Positions 35,080 to 47,684 are shown, numbered from the stretch's first letter. The stretch is 64,000 nucleotides of DNA from Linyphia triangularis (GCA_963978545.1 OZ021731.1:54671242-54735241), one strand, 5' to 3'. Notes: a model not told the origin generated them from the letters alone. Numbers and translations: made by a program.

Positions 35080-36647
35080 TCTTTTAGAAAATTCACTGCG
35101 TTTCGCTTCCTGCCAATTACTATTTTGTTTATCTTACCTAATTCAGTGATGGAAATAGTTATGGTTGTCCTCGAAGCCTTTGCTCTGGAACCGCAAAAAT
35201 GAACTTTATCATCTTGTTTTAGTTTTATCAATACTTATCTTTTTTTTTTTTTTTTTAAATTTATTTTATATAAAATATTTTTGGATCTAATTGATTTTTT
35301 CTCTGCATCTGTAATCACCTCGAAACTTCCACTCTTTCACCTCTTCACTTCGGATTGTAGTCGGCTCTTAGTTTAATGAATTATAAAAAATCATCATCAT
35401 AATAACCAAAAGATAGGTAACTGATATGTTCCATGCTTGTATGTTCTTTACGCTTTTCGCCATGTACTTGATAAGTGACAAATGTATGATTCGAAATTTA
35501 TTAATTGGTTAGTAAAGCTCTCCGAATTGTTTCTATACTTCATAGAGTGAATTTAGATGGTAGCTACAGATGTAATTAATTACTCGTCATATTTTTTTAT
35601 TGCTGCTGCATCTGTTGCATGCTTAATTTTTCCTGCAATCACAGCAATCCATCATCCATCAGCAATTTCATTAATCCAAAAATTTCGTCTTATAGTTTCA
35701 AAATGTTCAATTACTTCTGTTGAGTTTGCAGATTGGTGTTCCATTAACCCATGTACTCTCCATGCCCATGTTCAACTCCCATATTTTTTATAAGTTACCA
35801 CTGTCTGTTGTATGAAAAATCAGTTAAATGCTCGTAAATTTTTTTTAACAGTTGTAAACTCTATATCATTCAGAAACGTTATGCTTTGTTTCGCACGTAA
35901 GGTCCATTACTCTCGCTGGAGAATGACTATTTAAGCACTTCCTAGGAATAAAAAAGTTATATTAATTTGAGTCAGTAACTTTTTTTTACAGAAACTAATG
36001 CTGCTTGAAACTTCTAACTTATATCGAACACTGTGTCTTTTCCTCTAATGAGTACTAAATAGCTAAAGCCGGACAATAACCGACACTTATCTGCCCCTTT
36101 TACATGCATGTTTTACCTTCTAGCATTCATGAGTACTACAAACTTGTAAAGGACTGGGAACAAGACTCAGACACTGAAGTTAACGAGGAATGTTTAATAT
36201 TTGTTAATTGACCGCCTTGACCTTAAATAAATAGGGCCACAAGCAGAAACTGTGTGATGCAATTGTAACCATGTCGTATAGAAAGGCATAGGTAGAGAAG
36301 TTAAGACACTAGAACAACATTCATTGTCTCTAACTTATGAGGAAAATTTGAATTTTCTAAAAGAAAAGTTAAAACTCTTGAATATGTAACAAACTGTTTT
36401 AATTAAAAAAAAAAAAAAAAACACCACGTTGTATAAGTTAATTTTGTTTCTGTCAAACAGATTGAAAAGTGCTTAAACTTTTTCCACAATTATCGGTTGT
36501 GTAGTCCTTGTGTCATTTCATTACTGACATTGACAAAATGAAATTCCCACTTTTTATAATCAAATATAGAGCTTGTTTTTATTAGTGTTCTCGATGCGTA
36601 AGGTTATCATTGCTTCTGTTATGTTTCTGGCTTTGTTGGGTATTTAG

Positions 36648-36807
36648 TATGTTGCTGGCTGGCTTTGTTGGGTATTTAGTATGTTGCTGGCTGGCTTTGT
36701 TGGGTACTTAGTATGTTGCTGGCTGGCTTTGTTGGGTACTTAGTATGTTGCTGGCTGGCTTTGTTGGGTATTTAGTATGTTGCTGGCTGGCTTTGTTGGG
36801 TATTTAG
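36648..36807 (+). repeat. Minisatellite, five 32-bp units
   Basis: Five complete tandem copies of a 32-bp unit beginning TATGTTGCTGGCTGGCTTTG, with one C/T variant position, preceded and followed by partial units. The paralogous region at 57592-57770 has only looser, differently spaced copies of the same GT-rich motif, so the array expanded after the duplication. Confidence 0.9.
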
Positions 36808-36959
36808 TATGTTGCTGGCTTTGTTGTATGTGCCTGGATATGTTTGGATTTGTTGGATATGTCTGTATGTTTCTGGCTTTGTTTTATATGTTTGTATGTT
36901 TCTGGCTTTGTTGGGTATATGTGAGTTTGTCGTATGTGCTTGATGTGTGTGTGCATGTC

Positions 36960-37370
36960 AGAGTAGTCACAAAACCTGAAAATTAGGGAAATGTCAGGTA
37001 GTTTTCTGATACTGGAAAAAATCCGGGAAATGTAGAGGAATTTTTAAAAGTTTCATGTAAATCAGGGACATTTTCTATCATTGCTGAAGATACATTTCCC
37101 CGTTTATCCGTATTTTGGCGCTATTTTACCCGGAGAATTGTGGTGGATAACTGTTAGTTTAATGTTGCGTAATAATTTAAACTTTCATTACCGCCAAAAA
37201 TATTTTTTAACGTTGTCATATTGCCTATTTTTAATATACATGTTCTATTCGATCAGAGTGTCGACACATCTGAATAAGTTACAGTAGTTTGAAAGAAGGT
37301 TTGCCGTAAAATCAGAGAATTTTAAAGAAATAAATCATAACTTTTTTTCCTGAATTTTGTGGCTACCCTG
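36960..37370. mobile_element. MITE of the CAGAGTGGCCAC family, copy a
   Basis: 411 bp, left end CAGAGTAGTCACA, right end TGTGGCTACCCTG, with repeated AGGGAAAT and AGGGAATTTT motifs inside. Flanks CATGT and TATGT could be a 5-bp duplication with one change. No coding capacity. It is shared with the paralogue at 57794-58227, so it predates the segmental duplication. Confidence 0.75.
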
Positions 37371-37988
37371 TATGTGGTTTTGTATGCTTGTTGATTCTGG
37401 TTTTGTCGTAACTGTGGGTTTGTGCGTGTGTGTTGTGATTCTGGTCTTGTTTTGTGTTGTTTAGGCTTAGTATGTGCAAATGTGTGTATCATTCACCAAA
37501 AGCAGGTAAGCTGGTTATGATGTGCAAGCAATGATAACCTGTATGCAACAAGCACATGATAAACAAGTTTGAATAGTTGCGAAATAAATTAATATAAAAG
37601 TGTTCTTGTTCAAACAAATGTCCTCTTCCATAATTTGCCTCGACACTTGTGCTACACTGTAATTAGCTCAATATTTGTTAGTTTAAAACAAAGGCAACTT
37701 GTTCAGGCTTCATTTGTCAAGTTACTACACCTTCTGTATCTAAGCAGAACTATTTTTGCATCAAATAGAAACAAGATGTGACTGCACGATTTTGTGTGTT
37801 AACGAACGAATGTCCTTAATTCGATACAGAACGACAGAGTCAAGATAAGTTAATTTAGTGCAAAGATTAAGTCTTTCTTAGGAAATTTCAGGCAGACATA
37901 AGAGTAGTTTTCTTGAACCGCTTTTCCCCTTTCACTTATGTTCTTCCAGCAAGTGCCTTCTCCTGAACCGTTAGAAATTATCTATATA

Positions 37989-39207
37989 CACTCAAGAGCC
38001 AAAACATTATGACCACCCCTACATTTTGCAATGAACTCGCCTGGATGACGTGGAAGGCACGTGATCAGGTGGAAGTGGTATTTAACTGCTGCTGGAGAGT
38101 CTGAAGAATCACTCTTTCACTTACTTCTGTGTGTGATGAGAAAGGCTGCGGATTTAAGCGACTTTGATAGAGGGCAGATTGTAATGGCTCGAAGGCTCGG
38201 AACAAGTATTTCCGAAACTGCACGACTCGTGGGTTTTTCGCGATCTACAGTTGTTAGTATTTATGCAAAGTGGATGAATGACGGTGAAAGCAGCAGTAGA
38301 CGACATGGTGTTGGACGTCCACACGCTATCAAAGAAAAAGGTCGTCGGAGACTGTCTCGCATGGTGAAGCAAAACCGGAGCCAGACAGTGGCTCAGCTGA
38401 CAGCCCAATACAATGCAGGGCCAAATAGAATAGTATCGGAGCACACTGTTCAGCGGACACTGTTAGATATGGGGCTACGCAGCAAACGTACCACTCGTGG
38501 GCCTTTGCTGACCAAGCCTCATCGCCAACTGCGCCTGCGCTGGGCCCGGGAACATCGTGACTGGTCCATGGATCAGTGGGAGAGAGTTGCCTGGTCAGAT
38601 GAATCACTGTTTGTCATTCATCACGGCGATGGCCGTGTCAGGATACGCCATCTTCCAGGCGAACAGTTGCTCCCTCAATGTACACTAGGTCATACACAGG
38701 CCGGTAATGGCGGTATTATGCTTTGGGGGACGTTCTCTTGGGCGTCTCTGGGACCCGTAGTTGTGGTAGAGCAGACCATGAATGCTACAGGGTATCTGAA
38801 CATCATTGCGGACCAGTTGCACCCTTACATGGCTTCTGTTTTTCCATCTGGAAATGGAATGTTCCAACAGGACAACGCCCCAAGTTACAAGGCTAAAATT
38901 GTGTTGGAGTGGTTCCAGAAACATGATGCTGAATTCCAGTTAATGTCCTGGCCGCCTAACTCACCGGATCTCAATCCGATAGAACACATTTGGGATGTCA
39001 TGGGACGGAAGCTCAGATTTCAAAGACCACCAATTCGCAATATTTCGGATTTGCGTGACCGCTGCTTAAACATTTGGTACAATCTGTCTCCGGCCATCTA
39101 CCAAGGACTTGTGGCATCCATGCCAAGGCGGGTTGAAGCTGTATTGAGCGCCAAAGGTGGGTCAACTCGTTATTGACTGGTGGTCATAATGTTTTGGCTC
39201 TTGAGTG
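37989..39207 (+). mobile_element. Intact Tc1/mariner element, DD36E type
   Basis: Perfect 28-bp TIRs (37989-38016 and 39180-39207; start CACTCAAGAGCCAAAACATT) enclose one uninterrupted transposase. The left flank is TA; the right flank reads TT. The two empty paralogues read ATCTATATATTCTTGTG (50189 region) and ATCTATATATTCGTGTG (59309 region), proving insertion at a TA with one later base change on the right. Length 1219 bp. It is potentially functional. Confidence 0.96.
38136..39176 (+). CDS. DD36E Tc1/mariner transposase, intact
   Basis: Cut-and-paste transposase of 346 residues acting in the nucleus on the flanking TIRs. I choose the ATG at 38136 (MRKAADLSDFDRG) because it opens the usual helix-turn-helix region; an upstream in-frame ATG at 38061 would add 25 atypical residues. 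Residues 1-115 are the bipartite DNA-binding part, with a GRP motif at 60-62. The catalytic residues are Asp155 (WSDESLF), Asp246 (QQDNAPS) and Glu283 (NPIEHIW). The spacing of 36 residues between the last two places it in the DD36E group (called Incomer/IC in the literature, from memory) rather than classic DD34E Tc1. No stops or shifts. The second motif reads DNAPSY where DNAPCH is more common; whether this matters is unknown. Confidence 0.95.
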   Translation: MRKAADLSDFDRGQIVMARRLGTSISETARLVGFSRSTVVSIYAKWMNDGESSSRRHGVGRPHAIKEKGRRRLSRMVKQNRSQTVAQLTAQYNAGPNRIVSEHTVQRTLLDMGLRSKRTTRGPLLTKPHRQLRLRWAREHRDWSMDQWERVAWSDESLFVIHHGDGRVRIRHLPGEQLLPQCTLGHTQAGNGGIMLWGTFSWASLGPVVVVEQTMNATGYLNIIADQLHPYMASVFPSGNGMFQQDNAPSYKAKIVLEWFQKHDAEFQLMSWPPNSPDLNPIEHIWDVMGRKLRFQRPPIRNISDLRDRCLNIWYNLSPAIYQGLVASMPRRVEAVLSAKGGSTRY

Positions 39208-40913
39208 TTTTCTTGTGATTATTAGCATTATGATATTTCTTTAATTCATAAAACTGAAAAAGAGATATTGAGGACAACCATAAAGTTTCTATCACTTATA
39301 TCTTCTTTTATTTTAATGATTTGATGTACGTTCACACATCTTTACTCAGTATTTAAACAATTCGGCATGTAAGGTGGTTCGATATACAACGCCTAATAGA
39401 ACATACAATGTGATTTATTTTACTGTCCTTTTTTATCTAGTGTTGCATGTGGACGACCGCTTCGAGGAATATTTTTACATTATTACTCGGAAAGATTTTG
39501 TTTCCTAAATGTCACATAGGGTACTTTTTGCACATACAAGCCCTTGAGACTTTACGTCTTTTAAATATTTCACAATTCTAAGATTTTGTTCATTAGAAAT
39601 TTCTTTAACTTGAGCCATTCTTTAACATCTGTTAATTTTTTAAAAAAAATCTTCGAGCTACGATTCCACATCATTTAATGTATACTATTTACATAGATCT
39701 TGACAACATGTGTGTTTATTTAAATTTTCAGATATCATTAATAATGCATTACATAAGCTAGCGATCGAATACTTTTTTTGTCTCTCCATGTATAACTATT
39801 GGATATTTCTCCATGATACAACTCCGTGATATTTCTTAGGAAACTGAAATTATTTGTCAATCTCGATATTTTTCGGGGATGACATTTTCCCCTTTTTTGG
39901 AGGATTTCCTCTTTTTTGGTTTTTTATGTAACATTTTCCTTCTCTTTGTCCCTGTTTCGATAATCTGCATTTTTCTGAACTGTACTAATTTTTTCTTGCA
40001 AAAAGTATATTTTTCCTCATGTCTAAACAAAATATTTTCCCTCTTAGCTCCCCTTTCCTCACATATTACTTCCCAAGCTCCTTATATTTGAAATATAATT
40101 ATTATATAGTATGAGAAATTTCATTGTATCTTTAAAATTATTGAATCATCCTTCCTGTATACTTTTTTGTTGAATTTTTGTGTATTCCATTTGCGATCTT
40201 TTTTGAAGAAACTTTTGGGTATCGTCCTTTCCACTTGCTTTTGTAACGAATTTTTGAATTTCCACCTTTTTGCCCTCTGATCACTTTCATCCCTGATTTT
40301 CAAGGATTTTTTTCCCACTTAATAATTATTATTAAAATGCCGTCTAACTGGATTTTTTAAAAATTAATTACAATATGAAAACGATAAAGTGTACCAATTC
40401 ATATCAAATATTAAAAGCAGTGTCCAGTATTATAGTGTAATTGAAAGTTGTGCGATGTTTCACTTACCTAGTTTGCTGAGAATTGATTTGTATCTACAGG
40501 TAGCTGTCTATTTTGATTTATATTCATAGGTGAAACTCAATAATAACTACCTTTAGTAAAGTATTACCCTTCTTGTTGCAAGTAACGATTTGAACTTTTT
40601 TCAAAGACATTTTCATTGGTAGTTGTTGACCATGCAATTGCTATTCTACTCTAATAATTGTCTGTGAGATATGATTACTTGTTAGCACATAAACCTACAT
40701 CAAAATTTTATGAACACCTTCTGTAGCTAAGCAAAACTATTTTTGCATCAAATAGAAACAAGATGTAATTGCACGATTTAGTGTGTTAACGAATGAAAGT
40801 TCTTAATTCGATATAGAGCGACAGGACAATAATTAATTAAATCCATTCTGGAAAGTTGTTTGTTTTGTGAATCTGCTATTTGCAGGGCAGACAAACACTT
40901 TCTAAACAAATGT

Positions 40914-41062
40914 TATAGAGGAAACATGACACCACTCAAAATCATCGATGCGTTATCAATTACAAGATCTTTATTTAAGGCATTCCAAAAAGCGAGTGAT
41001 AAGAAACCTGCGCAGCGAACAATCTCCCCCTCTCGCCAAGCTTCTCGCCAATATTCGCCACA
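40914..41062 (-). repeat. 3' LTR of BEL copy 2
   Basis: 149 bp, on the plus strand running TATAGAGGAAACATG to ATATTCGCCACA. Identical by eye to the 5' LTR apart from a 7-base deletion in GCGAGCGGCGAAC. The polyadenylation signal AATAAA is present in sense orientation. Confidence 0.92.
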
Positions 41063-42982
41063 CACCCCACCGGTGAACAGAATGTTCACCTAATTAAACA
41101 TATAATGCAAATCAAAGCAATGAAATAAACAATCAAATGAAAATAAACAATTAAGATACATACTTAAAGATCTTGCAACAAATAAATTTTAAAATTAATT
41201 AATAATGTACTCTTCATTAACATAAATGTGAAAAATAAGAACAAATTAGTTTAAGAACATCATGTAATTTCTAAAGGATAAAGCAATTGGATTGGTTTTC
41301 GGAAGAGACCTTTAGAAGTTTTAACTAAACAAGATCTAACATTATTGTCTCTTCCAGTATATATCTCTTTGATTACCCCAAGTTCCCACAATAATTTTGA
41401 CTTAACATTCCCTTCAACAATCACCACATCATTTAATTGCAAGTTTTTACGAAGAGATGGGGATTTAAAGTTATTAACAGTCTTTAACTGGAGTAAATAC
41501 TGTTCTTTCCAGCGTCTCCAAATTTGTTTCAAAAGGAGTGTCTGGTAAGTCTTTCTCTTTTGGTATGATTGCTTGGCCGATGTAGAGTCAATCAGTTCGA
41601 AGAAATGTACAGGGTATTTGGAATCACCATAACCTAATTCGAGGAAGTGAGCCGGCGTGAGAGGTTCTGGCTCCCCTGGGTCATTCTCTACATAGGTTAG
41701 AGGTCGATTGTTGACGATGACTTCAACCTCTGAGAGAATCGTTGAAAGTTCTTCAAATGTCACAAGTGCCTTGACCAAGTATTTTACGCAGTGGTTCCTT
41801 TACAGTCTTAACAAGGCGTTCGTAGAAGCCACCCCACCAAGGGGCACGTTCAACTATGAATTTCCAGCGGATACCTTTGTCTGCGACGAAATTTTGTAAC
41901 TTGCTGTCTTTCAAGATGTTAGTGAAATACGTTAACTCTCTGTGAGCCGCTTTAAATGTTACGAGCATTGTCGGAGTAAATCACTTGGCAATTACTTCTT
42001 CGTGCAAGGAACCTTCGAAAAGCAAGTAAAAAACACCTTGTGGACATGTCCGATACTAGTTCCAAATGAACGGCTCGTGTTACAGCACACGTAAACAAAG
42101 CGACGTAAGATTTTTGAGTATCTTTACTGTTCTTTACAAGGATTGCACCTGTAAAATCAACACCTACGATTTGAAAAGGGGGAGATCGGGAAATTCTATC
42201 TCGTGGCAACTGACCACTCAGTTGATCAGCTGGTTTGGCATTATAATTTTTGCAAATGAGACAGTTGCGAATGACCGTTTTAACTAATTGACGGATTTTA
42301 GGTACCCAATAATGTTTTCGAAGTTGAGTCAAAGTTGCAGATACACCACAATGACCTATTTCTCCATGTTCTCTAGTCACAAGTAACTCGGTAAATTTAC
42401 AGCGTCGAGGAAGAATTACAGGATGCTTTTCACCAAAGCATAACTCTGCTTCGAGCAACCGTCCAGTAATTCGTAACAAACTGTCTTTATCCAAATAAGG
42501 CACTAAACTCTTTATTTCCGAGTTATTCTGAAGTTGCTTGTTACTTCTTAAAGCTGATATTTCAGCAGAATAGAATTCGGTTTGAACGTATTTGATCCAA
42601 AAATATTCAGCATTTTGTATCTCATCTGCAGTAAGATACAAGTTCAATGATTTATTTAAGTTCTTAACATTGTTCACGAATCGAAAAATCCATGCGGTTA
42701 CTCTCAAAAGTTTTTTTAAGACTGCTGAATCGTTCTATGTCGACAAGAGATTCCTTCGGTTGGGTAACTGCCACATGCACACTGGAACGAAGTTCCAATT
42801 CTTCAGAACAAAGTTCCGAATCTAAAATTGGACGATGAAGATTTGGCCAATGGTCAGGTGGTAGTTTAAGCCAAGGTGGACCGTTCCACCACAGTTCGTT
42901 TTGCACTAAATTGAGAGCAGATGTACCACGCGAAATGAGATCAGAAGGATTGTCCTTTCCTGGACAGTGTCCCCACCGGATA

Positions 42983-45637
42983 GCATATTACCATTCTCTA
43001 CTCGCTGTTGGGTCACAGAGGGGAAATGAGCACTTTCATTGGTTATTTAGCAGGTGTCGGCAATGACGTCACCTGCGAAGTGGATGGATTTAAATTGGTT
43101 GCATATCCGTCGATTGCGAAACTTTTTTTGGATTTCTTTACCATTCGGAAACTTCGCAAGATATTTCAAAATTGGGATTTACTATTTTTTTAATTAAAAA
43201 CTATGAATACATTATTTTTTCAATTCTGCTGAAAAGGAAAGTATTTAGAACTTGAGAACCGTTTAAAAGAAATAATTCATTTTGTTCATATGCTTAAAAT
43301 AATTGTTTTCGAAAGAAGAAAATTATGAATGGTTCAGAAAGTTATTTTCAAATGTTTTCGTCTTTCGACTTATGTTAATGAATGGGTAATAAACGAGTAT
43401 TACAGTGAGTATCAAAACATGTTTGGAAATAACTTTTACGCATTATTTTTTTTGTTTTGTTTGTTTAAGAAACAATTTTTTTTCTTCTAAAAATAACAAA
43501 AGTTATCACAATCTTAAACAAAATTGCGAAATATCATCCACGTACTTTGTTTATTTATACATATATATTAAATTATATTTAACGGCATCTTTAAAGCATA
43601 CCGTGGAAGAAGATTGTAATTCATTAATACTTTTAATAAAAATCTATTAAATATAATTTATTTTGTGAAGTTTTATTAATTGTACCGTAAAATGGGGTGA
43701 ATAGCAATAGCGCAGCGGGGTGAATCGGAACGAAACTTCATGAAATTACAAAGAAATTATTACTTTACACAAATAATGCATTTTTATTAATTAAATATAT
43801 TTTTTTTACTTGTCTAACATGTTTGGAATCTTGGAACATGTTTTGTGCGGTTTTCAACACAGTCCTTTTTTTAAAAAAAATTCTGAAAGAGCGTGCATAC
43901 AATCCTATGAGTTTTAAACACTCCAAAACTTATTCCGTAATTAATAACATGTACCAGTTATAGACTTAACTAATATACTTTTAGATAAGTATAAAAATCC
44001 ACAACAGCATGCCATACTTAATTTTACTTGGTTTTTAAAAAAATTCATTTTACGAATTTTTATGTTTTTCCTCGTCTCGATTTTGAGATTTGCGGGGTGA
44101 ATCGGAACACTTGAAAAGTGATATTAAAAAGCTGTTTTTGGCAAGATTATGTTCTCCACAAGATTCATCGACTGAAGAAGAGTCTAATTACTCCCTTTAT
44201 GACAGTAATCAAGATTGCAGGCTTGAATAATTGTCAGAAGGGGAGCCGAGTTTCCGCATGACAGAAAACCCGATTGTTGTAGTGGTTTTTTCTCCAAATG
44301 ACTTTGTTATCTTTAAGTTATATGGAAAAATATATGAAGACTCTATGTGAGCAAAGTTTTACACCCACAAGATTATTGCTATGTAAGTGTGTGCTATGTA
44401 ATGCTATGTAATTGCTACAAAAAGCGTCCATGAGCGAAGAGATTTTCTGAAACAAATGAGGATGCTTTTCTCCTTTCTCAAGATATTTTAAGGAATTTGC
44501 AGTCATACGGCACTCAAACATAAAGTAGATTAAAAAATATTATTAATTTTAAAGACTATTTGGATGAGTTATATGAGAAGAATTGATAGGCTTTCAAACA
44601 TATGTTTTGTTTTGACAATAAATGACAAAAACAAATTTTATCTGTTATATTAAATGATTTTTTATGATAATTTTGTCTTCCTATTCCCCACAATGCATTA
44701 TTACTTGTTTTTTGTCACCCTGTAAACATTGAAATAAGATCAGACATAAATTGTAACGAGTGTTCCGATTCACCCCTTTCTGCGGGGTGAATCGGAACAC
44801 CGTGAAAAACTTCAAAATAAATTAAAGTCTAAGTTTTTTCAAAATTTTTTGAGTTGATCCTCAAAGAAGAAGGTAAGACCCAAGTTTCAATGTCAAAAAT
44901 ATGTCCCTTAACGATTTTATTACAACCGATTTTTATATTTTGAAAGTTGAAAAGTGTTCCGATTCACCCCATTTTACGGTATATTTATGTATTTGCTTTA
45001 TATTGAATGTATTTTCATCTATTAATATTTTTAATAAAATCCTTTTAAATGTAATTTTTTTTGTGAATTCGATTATATATATTGGTTTTTGTACAAATTA
45101 GTTAACTGATAGTCATTTATAGAAAAATTAATAAAGCAGTCATAAAGAAACTTTACGCAATCATATCTTTGCGCACGCGTTATATCCTTGTATAACAATA
45201 TCTAGATTGATAACATGCTGCTATTTCTGATGTCTTCATTTATATTGCCTTCTTATAGATGCGCATGTGTCTCCTAAATACATTACTTTTATCGGACATT
45301 GGTATATTTACCAATGTAATTATGAAAAAATATACTTTTTATGTTGAATAAAAGCACCCCTAAGTAGCAGTTTGATATTATAATAATATCAATTAAAAAT
45401 TCATATTAAAAATTATTATTATAAAGTGCTAATAATATTAGCACTTGATGAATAGTAATTTTTAGTCAGCGTGAAATGAAACAAAAGCGAACGAAGTTGA
45501 ACACGAAAAGGAGAAAGAGATAGGGCAGTGAGTCAGTGACTTGGCGTGACATCATTGCCGACACAAGTTAAGAGCAACCAATGAAAGTGCTCCTTTCCCC
45601 TCTGTGACCCAACAGCGAGTAGGGAATGGTAATATGC
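42983..45637. mobile_element. Mutator-like (9-bp TSD) non-autonomous element
   Basis: Flanked by a perfect 9-bp duplication CACCGGATA (42974-42982 and 45638-45646). The TIRs are about 90 bp and start GCATATTACCATTC, continuing through CTCGCTGTTGGGTCACAGAG with a few mismatches. A 9-bp duplication and long TIRs point to the Mutator/MULE group, but no MULE transposase is visible. The interior is AT-rich and holds a second element at 43685-44979. Comparison with BEL copy 1 gives the uninterrupted RNase H sequence, confirming both boundaries. Confidence 0.85.
43685..44979. mobile_element. TA-target element with GGGGTGAATCGGAAC repeats (pogo-like?)
   Basis: The ends are CCGTAAAATGGGGTGAAT and ATTCACCCCATTTTACGG, each next to TA (43683-43684 and 44980-44981). 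The motif GGGGTGAATCGGAAC recurs inside near both ends (about 43718, 44094, 44760 and 44786, and the right end), in both orientations. A short acidic/serine stretch at about 44163-44250 reads like a transposase C-terminal tail, which would suit a pogo/Tigger relative; that assignment is weak. No intact frame. It sits inside the Mutator-like element. Confidence 0.7.
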
Positions 45638-47684
45638 CACCGGATAGGGTCGGAGAGCATTTGGATTTCAGCAACACGATTTTTTACGTAAGGTTTGAAT
45701 GTTGAAGAATCGCCGCGAATCCAGTAGTACGAAATAAGAGAATCTGTCCAATAGTAAATGTTGGCGTCGAATCTGAGGCAAGTTGATACCTGTTTAGCCA
45801 ACCTAGCTGACAATAAAGCTGCTGTCAATTCAAGTCGGGGCACTGTCATTGACTTCAAATGTGCTACACGACCCTTCGAGCAAATAAAACTCGTCTCAAT
45901 TTTATTGTTACGAGTAACAAAACGCAAGTACAATACTGTACCGTAGGCTGTCTTACTCGCGTCGGAGAAACAGTGTATCTCAAACATTGATACATCTTGT
46001 TCTAATTTACCTAAATAGTACCGAGGTATCTTTATCTCAGTCAAGTCCTCAGCTTCGCTACTCCACTGCTGCCACTGGTGGCGTAGCTTTGGAGGAAGTT
46101 CCGAGTCCCAGTCCACTCCCAGAGTCCAAAGATCTTGAAGTACACGTTTCAGTTTGATGACAAATGGGCCGATAATCCCTATAGGGTCGAAGATACGCCC
46201 AACTACACTTAGAATAAATCTCTTTGATTCGATTTTACGAGACATAAACTTCAATAAGTCTTTCGGATCAAAATAAATCAAATCTCTTTCTGGATCCCAA
46301 GAAAGTCCTAAAACCTTAATCGGTAGACTAAGATCAACAGCAACAGTTTCAGAGATTTCTGGCTCAACCCTTTCTTGTTGCCATAACAAATAAAGTTGCT
46401 TCGAGTTAGTTCACCACTTGCGGAGTAACATGCCAGCATCACTGAATATTTGCAAGCACTCCATGGAGGTACGTAGAGCGTCCTGAACATCATTTCGGCC
46501 GGATATGACGTCATCAACATACACAGAGCTGTTTAGCTAATTAAATGTATGAGGATACTGTTCCTTGTATTTTTGAAATGATGGTTTAAAGTTGCTGCAA
46601 GCAGGTATGGACTAGGCCTAAGTCCAAAAAGAACTCTCGTGAAATTTAGAACGTAGGGATTATTGTTTAGATTATCAGTCCAGAAGAAACGTGTGAAATC
46701 TCGATCAGCAAGGTCCAATTCAATTTGAAGGAAAGCCGATTTCACATCAGCTGTAAAGGCCACAGAATTTTCTCGAAATCTCAGAAGCAGTTCTAAGATA
46801 TTGGGATGCAAATTTGGTCCAGTATATAGAGTCTCATTTAACGACAAATTTTTATCTTCGTGAGCCGAACCATCGAAAACGACTCGAAGCCGACTTGTGG
46901 TTTTGTCGCTACGTATCACTGCATGATGGGGTAGGTAAAATCCCTGACTATTCGACAAAGATTCACAAGAAGTACGCTCAACGATACCTTCCCTAACATA
47001 ATCATCAATTACATCCTTATACTCACAAAACAACTCGTGATCACATTTGAATCTACGAACCAACCCCTCAAAGCGTTTACGCGCAACAAACTCATTATTT
47101 TGTAAAGCCTCTCTCATACCTGGTCTCCATGGCAAACTTACGCGATATCGACCATCTACGAAACTAATTGAGTTATCAAACTCACTTAGTACCTCTTCAT
47201 CTCCCATACTCCAAGACACCGAATCCTTATCATGTATCCCTAAACTTTCAATCTCCCAAAACCTTCTTAACTCAGCCGAAACAGATTCATCTTCACTGTG
47301 AATCAAATGCACCGAAGTACAATCGCTCTGCTCATCGCACCTACCCTGAAGAGACCATCCCAGACTGGTGTCGACAGCAACCAATGATGAATCAAGTCTT
47401 TTTACTTGATTTGTTAAGGACCAATAAAAATCTGAACCAACTAACAACGAAATTTCACAACTCCCAGTTGATTCACTACAACTAAACGTCAATCTAACAC
47501 CTCTCGATTCCATTTCCTTCCAAACTTCTGGGTTCGGAAGACTAAGTGTCGCCTTAGAAATTTCCTCAATTTCCAATGCCTCAATCATTGTCTCCTGCCC
47601 ATTCAATACATTCCTTAGTCTAACTTCTACCTTGGAACAAGTTTGATTTTTAGGAGTTTTTGATCCGAACGAGTAAATATTTAG

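Larger units (their letters stand above)
35080..37727 (+). repeat. Segmental duplication, block A1 right part
   Basis: Aligns with about 56165-58825 in the same orientation. The two copies share the MITE (36960-37370 / 57794-58227) and the GT-rich minisatellite zone just before it. The A2 copy has about 200 extra bases at roughly 58468-58665. No gene is recognisable in either copy; frames such as 35557-35793 are not conserved between them. Confidence 0.75.
37728..40712 (+). repeat. Tandem duplication unit 1
   Basis: Unit of about 3 kb (including the 1.2-kb DD36E insertion) that is repeated immediately downstream from about 40713. Both units start near ACACCTTCTGTA and end near ACCTACATCAAAAT. 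The same sequence also occurs within A2 (58825-60070). Non-coding apart from the transposon. Confidence 0.75.
41260..47684 (-). pseudogene. pol: BEL/Pao pol, copy 2, interrupted by a transposon
   Basis: Reverse transcriptase with an intact YVDD box (near 46515), RNase H (CFSDASKTAYG, PRLELTAAL, YYWTDSL), integrase zinc finger and core (GVDFTGAIL, IYSDNA), and the C-terminal domain ending at 41260. Breaks: a TAG after the protease (about 47685); a one-base shift and TAG near 46550, just before YVDD; a 2.66-kb Mutator-like insertion between the RNase H motifs (42983-45637); an extra base near 42710; loss of a base near 41960; and the same one-base insertion at about 41775 as in copy 1. Function would be as in copy 1. 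It cannot be made intact from this copy. Confidence 0.88.

Noticed and set aside
36648..36807. CRISPR-like array
   Set aside because: Units are contiguous without unique spacers, in animal DNA; this is a minisatellite.
36777..36986. Repetitive cysteine/valine-rich peptide frame
   Set aside because: It is a translation of the GT-rich minisatellite; the paralogue at 57.6 kb does not keep the frame.
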